Below are positions 45,301-50,794 of a DNA stretch of 64,000 nucleotides, piece after piece. The notes below the pieces were generated by a model. That model was given only the letters and a program-made list of their open reading frames with translations, did no database searches and was not told where the DNA came from. The stretch is from positions 1-64,000 of the forward strand of contig NHNY01000026.1 of assembly GCA_002786065.1 (NCBI GenBank), in the 5' to 3' direction. This DNA comes from Microcyclospora pomicola (taxonomy: Eukaryota > Ascomycota > Dothideomycetes > Capnodiales). Position 1 is the stretch's first letter, and each line of letters begins with the position of its first letter. A program made the translations under genes and the position numbers.

Positions 45301-45857
45301 CCTTGCTATGCAAACGACCGGAATTCAGCAAGCAATGTCAGCTCGACACCGAGGCGGTGGCACACGAGATCTTTGCCGCGCTCTGCGCGCTGTTACCTCC
45401 TCCATCGAGCTCGGAACAACAATTACTGATGTCACTCCAGAAGGTGATGGCTGTTGCGGTCGACTTGTCGATTGAGATGAGGACGCAACGGGCCGAGTTC
45501 ATCATGCTACCACCCCTCCAGCCAGAGTATGATACGAACGGGGATCTGATCCGCAAGGTGCACTTCAATGCGTCGCTGATGAATGAACGATCGGGCTTGT
45601 TCAGCTCGAACGCGGAATTGGAGCAGGGACGTGCCGTGGTCAAAATCGTACTGTTTCCGTTGGTGGTCAAGAAAGGGGATGAGTCTGGGGAAGGAGAGGA
45701 GGAGATTGTGGTGTGCCCAGCCCAAGTGTTGGTGCACAACGATGGGGGCAAGGGCAAGAAGGTGGTGAGAGTGATGAGCGGTGCGATGGACATCGACGAT
45801 CCGCGGAAAAGCAGGCAGAGCTTGATCAGCACTGCTGGCACAAGCATGGGGTTTTGA
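27309..45857 (+). CDS. Giant involucrin-repeat / leashin-like protein (Woronin body tether)
   Basis: One uninterrupted 18.5-kb frame, 6,182 aa. I start at MWKAAFTGRSERGDSASVV, the conserved opening of fungal involucrin-repeat proteins, not at the in-frame codon 72 bases earlier. Residues 1-1,800 are Ser/Arg-rich with Ala/Gly-rich hydrophobic helices (for example LAAAGVAAGASALF) and a Glu/Arg coiled coil at about 1,190-1,370. Residues 1,830-5,130 hold about 22 Lys-rich cores (SKKEQKKR, GKKKKGKKGKK) separated by acidic spacers. TLAAGLAGTGFNPDLVI at about 4,867 and TEALSSSGFDPAIL at about 4,956 are typical family motifs. A second coiled coil (about 5,690-5,870) precedes a folded C-terminal domain (about 5,875-6,150). 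Leashins (LAH) tether Woronin bodies to the cell cortex or septal pore in Neurospora and Aspergillus; the role here is inferred from this similarity. Antisense frames within it are shadows. Confidence 0.85.
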   Translation: MWKAAFTGRSERGDSASVVASGKRKKSSSRGDSIASAPVTPASRRHGESKSRAGSVYGESRSRAGSVYGDEYERSATYKDRSSHSRSGTLTASALRALGNDEDEENDEDAWQDEDNTARSERKSRRGDGERRRRSKSEKADGSRTSDLKEKRSARDRESDQEQASRRVRSRGESNLENATATTSRAITDMGSFDQFPGQYDSGGFVTGPGNTPLHEHKMSGALPSSTADSQFPGQNPHTYARPQVGPTRADSYGAAAEYYLDEGQSVHHQPGIRPVSPNMLTNPDLANGFITASAAPNPVADTGNGAAADFFSGKVSPVPFQPESADITTKPSKKPSRTTSSGWTRPSKSSGKITSAAAAAGALGSLAAANGKENGNVSSTSASAQRLKRKDRDSSSMSVNNGQQSNIDSMQPLAGTTPRPSRHNSAPLAAVNNNNSYYGPSMERTEEPGSYSTPPRPNGTAPEPQGAGTGTGKQSSQYHTNIAAATIGVAAAGLSAYEFNQHDRRSPRMPETMYGSGGGSSYGPPRPSETPTGRPYSDGGGNGGMGMDMGYHPYHEHKGPIARLKDGLLNLISDPEDVQKMEEYTEYIGVCKHCFDPRSSPYNAPRQHHYHPRTRDSFDNLRRRRSREKLRRSTSGEALRPSSSAKIHKDNRYYASEEKRRRSSNHKEMLGAGLAAAGVAAGASALFNGRKNFDDTYSVKSGHRESSARRHRSQSSSRERRRRSSYGVVDGRGEYVESHSRDSSSDKRHTNTWSQSIWQDAASSAFGTRRRDSPRKTVEHGGSKDAWRNHSPARDNNTFGYQSSRSRTGKFASNGVQSGKRSNEAPQTGFFGGFFSPPNRSRNTVRNDDDRRKKQRGLFSFSNGSSSGSDDGMAFGEGFNNKTPLPHGVRRKSSSRARRRSSSEHIAATVAGISATAAALAAAQRGHRLSNRHSRTDLHTRKNVGASKYAKTGSKHQSLASSDDEWEDELPSDVEDISSGAESALAFGQSRLSSRQSMESVASSEGLGAWGWRWGGKNKKRRSSSHDSFPNGVLPQSTSASFAADVGSATSSAPQALRDAGDRHQRSDNGMPFRETGTTPPMRYVDPRPLSDAGSMPGHIPGAFDSSSYGRPGPAPLQQPKPVTPIKAAFTQDGFVHGEERPRPRRTQSSPTRGHILGDAALIGGAALATAGIIASANKKSRESSNVRFGLTEEQQSREDRDQRRMEKEQNESRRRADRTRALKEEAERAAREEDIKRREEDVRMRREHENRRAAEAKLERSREAEQQAEAERRRIEQERRLREDNSKREEDARRREADVLAQREREARKIAEAKLARERQQAETDRARIEQEEEHRQTAGLYRRDQARLSEAKRAEESASNERGDATTSRNAGNQQQARRESKVAADAALAGQRSNEDRNDGTPDSRRADSNFAREQSVADAKGSYAWGKAAAGVAAAATVGAVLAGREHRPDQETDQTSRRPRGESTSYSAKQIRPEDTTEGPSPPIMDDDILDRDFFNKRRRSNSEKIRAAQSTQNAAERVVSDMDAYYKAPTQSQADFFRPKELDQPSEGKTKVADPHGDNQIQVYHAPEDQIRSHFGAPGSTGSPGRSRYAPYGVPQLNVICPTPPPSEGGFIRGKTSATASPLHSAQSIDDDPEPPKSSNSRSERSRSISWGEDRTHIYDAQTPDSFDDRNAQGSYNFPQPKQDEVDPSASPELPAMDSRRPRDEQVVASPTTRQQQKINGTSHRSMETDSFPAYDETKAKDVPRETLYQQPIYGSESEFRIPGLVSEPSSISKPIGTSEAIRSDDTQAEERLPHIPGGFDDDFDDARVEPSPAESVSAPSEPAEPVFERKLSKKEQKKREKEAKRAMIADNEPSSSAGEIESTMSIEEPSQEPVLSKKEQKKRDKEAKRASIAEDELFSPAAESESTLAIEEPSQEPVLSKKEQKKRDKAAKRQSLIEGEPVASVAKDIPLPDETPSEARNDDKVEYFGGNGDSKKRAKASRYDSAELSDNAVYEHSQSGLDEFTNEQRQPDVTPAKLSKKDQKKAAKEASRSAFSDVATTMMTAGGIAALTAAAVKEDGKENESSSSSAGKKKKRKSKLGSSERDPRDIDTTDQPETTPADTKQDVSEMPGGWDSDSKAEADGEKQWPDVVDPFQYQVKDDSSSEPSWSESIDAKKKKKKNKKDRDSGRFNEPSASSPLRSEWNYDDYIGTSAEVKPISRTGEPTSYANGGGAGKDAFVDTSAAASTNVSPHEDEVENEASPDASKSETARRTSPDDKQRRLQDEGEKDESLVHSRSRSVVSEPSRESRERQGHSAARTSSENGYHGERDHHVATSEPVDLYEAAAQRNKRRSKYEGDDDDTASVVSSRSRRFEKAEATSSSKKEKEKKGGLFGMFSRMSSDGVPTSRGLAKSKEDPSDQATVQEGMDEDGERRHRHRKHRGSEFGDDDDSRSIASESRRKHRHNGDESVDEDDSYSISTTTESKRRHRDDRDEYSRERRGSKPSQDDDTESRAASEGRRHRRRRTGDTNDSPSRTRDGSSTSHRHHRRRRTGESVDDSKDQSFLGIRVENLPPLPASLPQSPVEAVDDKDEQDNGRPVSASPDTQTALHHEGNVDEGSSSSAGRTSDFPPPTTIRDPPNARDHDEEVLKLDQLPPLPSSRPVSPKAPFITPRRPSVSGRLASTTAIPLRFPFGHTRHNSEDERRAKSFSSPVNAANSVSPVSTSTSRQARPSSSEIRPLYLVERNRKAEDIDGTLPSLPSSKPSSRASSVQGSEDWHSANEDPESPARLRDLTIDTGRANQHKAGADFLNSAETTPKASDFAHTAINKPAREQPQFYTWEDFERDARLHQEPDLNDLPTLPSSRSSSRSRSDRNEDSTQPHDDRTSTLVTATALAGLAALAHGLDDRTETGFEGTEAREGSTQSKAADGEVTHAAEATATEDAEVSTQQASHTATRTTLQSPELEKRGVAPTGEQEKSATLSPSPEHTRAVEENSVPPEEALNVRGINAINSPLYERQDAQDFVPESGASEAFSVEKSASEVQEQGVQEPEVMASTEESVPLAESNAPAITRKQSKKSKKKAKGAKSDVENHISERDSSFSPRTEILPSKSQEVPEEVTTLEESIREPVTDAVVMPSSAEAVDLDQPSSEAMIPSKKSKKNKKQQKLAASLAYDDSFRDVDVPVVSEDVVEPEKNLVPSRGMQQTIETSANELPSVYKEAIMSAADPTVTDPDTSAGQPNADAPTDDSGAADTAISNTQVSVPDLKRDEDDTWAPVTTTSRKKSKQDKKKKKMRHLQDEDSNASSSAKEIVSAPPTEETPEPVSDGPTLPVHEEEAPVDPVAALPYRQDESDRETSQEQSSNSSDVASKAFGPESEVPTALESLPSTAMLPSNDGQSDPSEPTTKMSIDGPVTSASDLPADEAHDDRKSVDEDTVRPEEVSLPADDLDDAELMENPTRTASIEAPLTKLPSSPLAVAGADTFRPEEVPLPVDDLDDAELMESAAPAAFVETPYTELPSSSLAVAQPALKSLGEQALPRGPPDDQQGAGTNEPSKDVSLGDVIDIQDVKANDVEETSLVENSTPKPTENTPLNNQIEDDFWPATSKKTKKGKKSKKASNAQSLASALPEVAVDATKSTDDSYEEPTKSASAQHEVTNEQPPTKDEVAVIAQDVDTPKSKKKGKKNRKSLVSISSPQSENEEDSKVAIAVPDPALSSTTDEHRTDDHETMSDLRNFDQKSEGSKDTAANSSSEADGQSSAQNDFTPSDDNATLAMTKQPKDASPNSEHGEVRKIVPVPSAEAQPDHTQQSTSTTRVVDLDDFAFAGKKKKGKKGKKAREIIDWEDSNDIPDIESQAATNVETPTHAVGEGFGQSDKTEVEPAVESLDPRDDQLPHDDSVGLVSSSKKRKDKKSKKKQANQAQEETVDPETELRAPTDAEYSFKNVEQDSAILDDSGAAQLPAPVAEIPSFSSTSERENDKQHDDDRELDRQPLSLDHHVMSERTEDPTQIVSETVQEPSVLDENRDSIADNERSVEKSANDDSKSSTQDDDENHADKKSGFMSVVESVMSATGIAAVANAFSAKHTSSGKLDSHPEPSPTTTDTPDDQHHGAEGFTESLAQESIPSPIEAGVEADGDGQSSTRNQGLAQLSDSHLAQAQNSVYSTPAAADPSESASAEENARFPTDFSATKEDSQNVDASKEIDMMASETAEPETEWSVPTKPGKKKGKKGKKGRQEMQDNETVKTTNTFEIANRSSSDAATASTAAGAVANPTASNFASETATEQISAEESESVQDPPMSELAVSLPVAILEDQDVPGEHDKGSADSDHFVGGQDKDKGSVSGTAEDDSQFMPAGKKKSKKAKKAKQYLDFVEAPSTTSAPSGEADASKALEVVPVHGLEQENSEALPQESGETAEQGPTAIEDQTSATDAQNELVSHSHVNEDLPPLPESRPPTPDHDTRVETSEDISALPTGARKEVHDTLGSSLPDSTDHGDVDFIVAQPKKSKKAKKSKQQRNSIDVWDEGHADSTAGIREASAVPSIDLVETNVNSTGMNSPIDKEVPLVASATDSAGSETLQHAEAENDEQFEGAMTEQQPSADDDATAEGAMPFLSKKDRKKKKKNRQVTDDTWTDAPTPELETRVDADKDLGDVLASHATAATATESPMPPETDAFTGGDEWSNTSQKKSKKEKRKGKKNGNATPLPERIETVQSPPQVRPTDYEGDNPTDTSPVDGSDANVETMSMNEHSSIAGPPAESQHSNAYTLEEDDINGEPQAAKDNTSDRHDLESVGATVSAADAEEATQINNTDHRDIAPDTVSSNSTDDAAPKTDATHHVARSDVAQESESPSRQPHKMTRQISGQNLQPASDTHDIDFAATLAAGLAGTGFNPDLVINDATFHRRASPPHSVAEADPEVFSGVQTKKNRKRKGAKEPLDTSGAGETTESHEKSAAAPPGTDDTTQNDFDGILTEALSSSGFDPAILQHVSSDEVNKSEPEVQYNMPGRKKGKKGKKGSANPGESVVPDQFIPGAETTSLNAYDAIDVLPQMTDDQGIASKREHTNQGDMPDHARTGIDQLGQSRHVPSKSPSSNDEINTRPANDPTEMFAVAGERDMDVDEMDEAYRAYKKKEKRNKKKQRARENGTEAAPSPADEPQRLAASKESSSQSRLRRTSEDSSPVKVAPHLISPKAEMHDHHSTRPDHGEGIRSPDEASSSPANVVAAAALAAGALRMEHDVFSHKSEAPATSVRDTGPSPTPREVKAEPSSWSFDALEDGSAAPETNHGTLRDVDRRDAREKQHSDRSTSSSAHDMNTKSSQDSLHRRRSQEPLRISTPSESDWDLKVSKGRSRDETTPSNLRGRNTSGGTDDTPLEPTTKNRTSYLFQSPPQLSGIAEAMNSTLTPNAEDGELGRSRDQTDRPAVHKSFSPPAGTGQGHARSTSLSPSTEMTSPRHLHPIAEETHAQKRSIDRMDTTGPSPKATDRTQTPQPIRRLKHDETMQTPTPLTAGDTNAHAHSASIPLSTDDIIQRLSWPPVDENTDTVSMDKLLMRPSSVRPTAVDRSPSVMSNRSSTSAAHFKTPEELRSYSRASNRSSTPTLRRIDRSLSGDLRAASRRGDSGSAVGSTKTITFEAPPTPPPNDGEVMEDSEARDVAMADDVFVSTSTKLEDQHTEFALQQGYGDAQRSNVSPTRPPSVRKRQSMHIVDLESRLDHLVAENQALQDAKHSHESSTDQHDADSQILRETLEARELLLHEKEVEISQIRALLQPMQDEIARLSEINEGLTESNKNLVDDANGRYATLQTEHANAHEQWQNTSRELETARMEHGRLTNGMKEIVELEIANALADKNAEILRLREQLDVATEQIRAMQVQIQSSRSNDILTTRDEDYFDGACQKLCQHVQQWVLRFSKLSDNRVCRLSTELNDDKIEQRLDNAILDGSDVDRLLSDRVRRRDVFMSVVMTMAWEYIFTRYLFGMDREQRQKLKALEKILAEVGPPRAIAHWRATTLTLLCKRPEFSKQCQLDTEAVAHEIFAALCALLPPPSSSEQQLLMSLQKVMAVAVDLSIEMRTQRAEFIMLPPLQPEYDTNGDLIRKVHFNASLMNERSGLFSSNAELEQGRAVVKIVLFPLVVKKGDESGEGEEEIVVCPAQVLVHNDGGKGKKVVRVMSGAMDIDDPRKSRQSLISTAGTSMGF
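32812..33140 (+). repeat. Three tandem 44-45-residue KE-rich modules in the leashin-like gene
   Basis: LSKKEQKKREKEAKR, LSKKEQKKRDKEAKR and LSKKEQKKRDKAAKR occur at about 132-135-base spacing, with the linkers IEEPSQEPV and SSSAGEIES / SPAAESES also conserved. A fourth, more diverged module (LSKKDQKKAAKEA) follows at about 33,382. This looks like recent in-frame expansion of the involucrin-type unit. Confidence 0.8.
37570..37860 (+). repeat. Tandem 47-residue duplication in the leashin-like gene
   Basis: RPEEVSLPADDLDDAELMEN and RPEEVPLPVDDLDDAELMES occur 141 bases apart, each followed by a related PSS.LAVA segment. DNA identity in the core (TCAGGCCCGAGGAGGTA...) is high, so the duplication is young compared with the rest of the repeats. 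Confidence 0.8.
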
Positions 45858-46407
45858 TAAGGCACATTGACAAGATCTAACGGGACCCGATCTTGACAGT
45901 CATGTACCAGATATCCAACACTGGGCGTATGGAGTTTTCAATAGAATACTTTATGGCATAGCCTTGCTGATTCATTGGTTCCTCCGAGGAGTTCTTCTGA
46001 CGGCAGCACTTAAGATCTGACGACGTACGGCAGCGATGACGACGCCCGTCATGCCGGCTCATTGGTGACGGTTCTGTAGAACGGTGATGGATTTTATTCA
46101 AGTATCCAATACCTTGTTTGGGTTCTAGAACAAGTCCGCGTCTTCCTCCGCGGCACTGCCCCGCCTTTCTCAACTCTAATCGTACTTATGCATCATTGCC
46201 ATGACATGCATACCTTAGCTTGAGTCGATCGACCTTCCTACTATATATGCCTACATTGAGTTACCTACCGTATTATAAGACACGCAACTGCTTTATCACA
46301 CGTGTACGCACTTCATACCGCGCCAACATACCACAAGACATATTAGCCAGCAACCTGAGATCCACCATCATCCTTAACAAGACCAAGACTCCGGGACACC
46401 ATCGACC
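45858..46407. other. Intergenic, leashin-like 3' side and MCLI leader
   Basis: About 550 bases with no supported gene. It should contain the 3' untranslated region of the giant gene and the promoter of the small downstream gene; TTACCTACCG lies at 46,261-46,270. Confidence 0.5.
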
Positions 46408-46638
46408 ATGTGTCTCATCACACCCTCGTCGCGCAGAGGCGGCGCCGTCCTTGAGCCCGAGCGGTATGGGCCTCGTCCGGTCTCCAACTACCACGGTGGA
46501 CCACCAGCGCCGCGATACTCGTCGACATATGTTCGGCGCACGAGCTCGGTGCCGCGTGAACGGGTCACCTACCGGACGAGCGCCCCCCGAATAAGCGGCA
46601 GCAGTTATGTGCGCGAGAGCAGAACGTATGTGCGGTGA
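46408..46638 (+). CDS. Small basic MCLI-type protein, function unknown
   Basis: 76 aa, single exon, starting MCLITPSSRRGG. It is Arg/Ser/Tyr-rich (12-15% Arg), with spaced RYS/YVRR/TYR elements and no acidic stretch, signal peptide or membrane segment. Short basic proteins beginning MC(L/V)I are common and uncharacterised in Pezizomycotina; that resemblance and a clean upstream leader support it as real. It could bind nucleic acid or membranes through its Arg-rich body, but nothing in the sequence proves this. A following frame (46,666-46,932) is more likely its 3' untranslated region. Confidence 0.6.
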   Translation: MCLITPSSRRGGAVLEPERYGPRPVSNYHGGPPAPRYSSTYVRRTSSVPRERVTYRTSAPRISGSSYVRESRTYVR

Positions 46639-47354
46639 TCTGAGCATACAGAGATATTTCATGATATGAGAAATGGCTTAATGAGATCGTCGGAAGAGCA
46701 GGAGTCTGTGGGAATGTGGTTGCGAGGATCTGGATACGGCGGACTGTTTTGCTCGGCGTTTGGACATTATCATGGCAGGCTCACGCTGAAGTTGTTGGAT
46801 GATATTGTTTTAAACTACTCTTTCGAGGCTGATTGCCCTGATTTGGTGTACAAGAGACAAGCTTACGTCGTTGATGTGCAGGATGAGGATACGAGACCAG
46901 AAATTGATCTTACACCTCATGAGTCTGTTTGACATGGCGATGTGCTGCTGTAGGACACCACCTGCCATATGCAAATCAGCGCACATCAGGACGTTCGCCG
47001 CGGTGGTGTAGCTGGACGGGGGCAAATGTCGCGCTATCACGTACATATAGCGCCCGCCTGCAGTAGTAATACCCTGATATTGTTAGTATGTAAAAATTGC
47101 TTCATCTGCTGGCGCATGAGGTGTGCGTGTGCATGTCTAGAACAACGATGCGCGTCATGCTTGACCAGGAGCATGACGTCGTGCCCCATCTTCTCGTTTC
47201 CGCCGCGCTCCTCCTCCCGGTCGTGCTTTTGCGTCATAAGAAATAATATATTCTGTTTCCTGCCCCTCATCAACACGACAACCATTCTGATCACATAACT
47301 CATACAACACAACAACTCACATAACCTGCACTTCATCACATCACAGTCGCCAAT
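46639..47354. promoter_or_regulatory. Upstream region of PIL1 with CA-rich leader
   Basis: About 715 bases. The last 90 bases (47,265-47,354) are strongly pyrimidine/CA-rich (repeated CAACA and CATCACA) and G-poor, a typical leader of a highly expressed fungal gene. Nothing else recognised. Confidence 0.5.
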
Positions 47355-48398
47355 ATGTACGTACTCTGCTCCGTCTTTCCGCAGACACCCCAGCCTAACC
47401 CAAGACCCCACCAGGAACATCGGCCGCTCCCACTCGATCCGCTCCAAGAAGCACGATGACAACTCCGCTCCCAAGCATCGCTTCACCATGTCCTCGCTGC
47501 GCGGCATGCAGCAGCCTGAGTTGTCCAAAAAGTTGTACAAGCTGATCAAGACGGAGAACCACGCCATTGGCGCATACGAGAGCGCCGGTCGCGAGAGCCA
47601 CAGCATTGCGAACCAGCTGTCGGAGTGGGGTGAGAGCACCGAGGACGACAGCATCTCCGATGTGAGCGACAAGCTCGGTGTCTTGCTGGCCGAGATCGCC
47701 GAGCAGGAGGACCTGTTCGCACAGAACCTCGAGGACAGCCGTAGCGTCCTGAAGCAGATCCGAAACACTGAGAGCTCGGTGCAGCCAAGCCGAAACCACA
47801 AAGCCAAGGTTCGTTTGTGATTGAGACTTCTTCGCATCATAGACTTTTACTGACTTCGCCGGTCCAGATTCAAGACGAGATCCAGAAGTTGAAGTACAAG
47901 GAGCCAGAATCCACCAAGCTCGTCACACTCGAGCAAGAGCTTGTACGCGCCGAGGCCCAGTCGCTCGTCGCCGAAGCCCAGCTCACCAACGTAACCCGCC
48001 AAAAGTTCAAGGAGGCATACGATCTCCGCACCGCGGCCATCATCGAACGTGCCGAGAAGCAGATCTTGTTGGCAAACCATGCCCGTGAGCTCATCGCTCT
48101 CCTTGACGACACTCCCATCGTCCCTGGAGAGGAGCGTGCTCCATTCGCCAACACTGAGGCTGCCCGCGAGGTGCTGAACGATGCAGAGAACAGCTTGAAG
48201 AACTGGGCACCGTCCGTTGCCCCCATTCCTTCCAGCGCTGATAGAGTCGGCGCCAACGCCATGCCAACTGGAGTGGAGCAACACCAAGCGGAGGCGCAAG
48301 CATTGGAGGCTGCGCAAGAGAGGGTCGAGGGCACAGTGCAGCCCGCGCCAGCTGTGCCAACACATGCTGCCGAGCCTCAGACTGTGGCTACTGCTTAG
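47355..48398 (+). CDS. PIL1: Eisosome core protein Pil1/Lsp1
   Basis: BAR-domain protein that coats the furrow-like plasma membrane domains called eisosomes (MCC). Model: exons 47,355-47,356, 47,415-47,808 and 47,868-48,398, introns of 58 and 59 bp, 308 aa. The first exon supplies only AT of the start codon; intron 1 (GTACGT...CCACCAG) then joins G to give MNIGRSHSIRSKKHDD. The family core begins SSLRGMQQPELSKKLYKLIK. The BAR helices span about residues 40-235, with DDSISDVSDKLGVLLAEIAEQED, and EAYDLRTAAIIERAEKQILL in the last part. An Ala/Gln/Glu-rich tail follows. No other arrangement of the 5' end keeps frame with the conserved N-terminus, but an in-frame start at ATG 47,488 would give a shortened protein lacking the basic leader. 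Confidence 0.88.
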
Positions 48399-48625
48399 AA
48401 GGCATATAAGTGACTGAGGATGGTTGATGTCGTTGGGCGCCAAGCGGTGCATGAGCAGAGATGTTTTTGGCTAATTCACGACATGAGATTTATGGATTGT
48501 AGCACTTCTTCTGTACGCTATTATTCTCGTACCGAGTTGCCGAACAGTCTTGTCGTCAACTCGAATTAGCTGCGTACATTCACCATTGATCAATGCGATA
48601 TACAATACCCTGTTCAAAGAAGTGT

Positions 48626-49776
48626 TCATCGAAGAATCCGGCTTCTGTATCTCTCCAGCCTCTGCCACACGCGCTCGTCATTCCATACCTCCTTGCCAGC
48701 AAGCTCTTTGAGCTGTGGTAGTCCGACCTGTTCGATCACGAAACTTGCTGCAACTGCACCGTATTCCGCGGCCTTCGCATAGCTTCCAGTCTCTAGCCAC
48801 CCCACCGCAAAAGCGCCCAAGAACGCGTTTCCAGCCCCAGTCGCGTCCACAACCCTGTCCTGTGCTTGGGCATCGTAAAACGCAGGTTGCCACGCCGCTT
48901 GGGCGTCATGTGCAAGTACTAGACACCCATGTTCGGCACATCTCACAACGACGCACTTCCCTGGACGCAAGAACTGCGCCGCTTGTGCTTCGACGGTCGC
49001 TCTGTCGAACTTCACCGCAGACTTACTTTCGCTCCCCACTACATCTGGAAAAAAGGCGGCCAGCTCCTCGTGGTTGGGGGAGAAAACGTCAACACGACTG
49101 CAGGCCTCAATATGCTGGACTCGGGTTGAAGGGAGGCAAGCTTTGGGGTGAGGCTCCCAGATGATGCATGGCCGCGAGTCAGCGAGGCCTGGAGCCATGG
49201 GGAACTGCGCGACCAGTTCGGTGGCATCGCTGAATATCTCGATCGCGCGAGGTTGGGCGAACGGTGTCGTTGAGAGATCGGCCCAAGTCACTGGTAAAGG
49301 GGGCGTCAGCCGCTGGAATCCTTTTCCTGGGGAGACGAGGTGTTATTCAATAGATTTCATAGAAGATCGGATGGCATCTACTGTTTCGATTGGCCTTGGC
49401 ATACGAGACAATCCCTCGCGCCGACGGTTGATCTTCGTGTCGCCGGATCTCGAGGCTGACATCCCAGCGACGGAACTCGTCGATGATATGCTCGGGAAAA
49501 TCGTGACCGGCGTTCAGGACCATACCGATGCTGTGCGGGTCATGGGGAAGGAACATCCGGGCTCCGAGAGATGCTACGATTGTTGATCTTCTGATCAGCG
49601 TCTGCTCGTTATTGGGTGGAAGGACAGTTAATGGTATCCTTAGGGTTGGCGTCCAGAAGGAGCTTACCATATGTTAGAGATCCCCCGACGACATCACGAA
49701 TCGGGTCTTGTCCCTCGTGCTGAATTTCATCGAGCCAGACACTTCCTAGCGCGACAAACTTGATGTCCTGCACCAT
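48626..49776 (-). CDS. PfkB-fold carbohydrate kinase-like protein, MAK32 type
   Basis: Model: exons 49,776-49,668, 49,573-49,382 and 49,326-48,626, introns of 94 and 55 bp, 333 aa. Exon 1 encodes VALGSVWLDEI...VVGGSLTY; joining at G|CA gives ASLGARMFLP, the expected N-lobe of the family. A|GA then joins ANRN to KGFQRLTPP. Further on, WEPHPKAC and DVFSPNHEELA are substrate-side segments. The C-terminal signature reads DATGAGNAFLGAF: the aspartate that acts as catalytic base in ribokinase-like enzymes (GAGD) is Asn here, as in yeast Mak32. Mak32 is known genetically as needed for stability of a dsRNA killer satellite; its reaction is unknown. Whether this protein phosphorylates anything is uncertain. 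Confidence 0.82.
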
Positions 49777-50794
49777 GATTGATGAGTTGTGAGAAGATGC
49801 CTGAGAAGGAATGATTGTTAGACCAGAGTACGGGTGCGGCTTGATGAACTGCAGAACATTCACAATACTGAACACATTGACTTGACAATAATTCACTTAT
49901 CCTGATAAAGAGCCTCAAGACTCTACGGCTATTCGCCAACGACAACAGATAGTGAGCACAGTCTGACCATGATCATTTGTGAATATTAACGATGCTGTCA
50001 ATGAACACCGTTCCCCAAGACTTTTCCACGACTCTATGCCAGCACAAAGGTCAAATCACGATCGACGGCTTCGCTGTTCATGAGTCGAGGCGTCACTTAG
50101 GCAGGTCTATTTCAGATGTGGTGTCACCAGCCGCAAAAGTAAAAAGCTGCATCATCTGATCAAAATGATCATTACCCACGGTAGTTCATACCTTACTTGA
50201 TATTATCCTTTGTATCCCACCTCGACACATACTGACTGAGGGAGTGACGCAATGTTCCAAGGACTTCCAACGCCACGTCTTACTGTCAAGGTACAGATGA
50301 TGGTGTCTATCCGTAACAGCAGCATTTCGGTATGGAACCTCTGCCTCAACATTTACATATCTACAAGTAACACACACGAAATTATCAGCTGCATTCATGA
50401 CCCTGCCATCACCCAGGAACAACATATTTCTGGACGCGTGCTCAAAAGGTATCGCGAGATGGCGCATTGGTGACGCCGACATTCTTGCTGATTGCTGCTA
50501 CCAATGTCACCCATGTTGTTTGACAAAGGGTGGAAGTGCAATGATAAATCACTCATGATCCAATCAGCCCGGATGGACGACATCCAAAGCCTGGAGGACG
50601 GTTCGGATTGTAAGCCATGATCGGGATTGAGCTATTCTTAATGATTCACGGTGACATTCCAGTCCTGTGTGTGCACGACCTCTCTGGTTAAGAAGCATAA
50701 TGGATCAGATCGACATCCATGAGTTGTTTGCAAGCTGTCCATCTACTACATCTACGCAGCAGCGTAATTCGGACAAGCGCGAGGTCGATCTATC
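49777..50794. other. Intergenic, no gene recognised
   Basis: About 1 kb between the divergent MAK32-like (minus) and b561-like (plus) genes. Small overlapping frames around 50,186-50,583 on both strands show no splice-supported extension or motif. The interval should contain both promoters. Confidence 0.5.

Noticed and set aside
46666-46932. 88-codon frame after the MCLI gene
   Set aside because: Starts within 30 bases of the upstream stop, has no motif or splice context, and is better explained as a 3' untranslated region.
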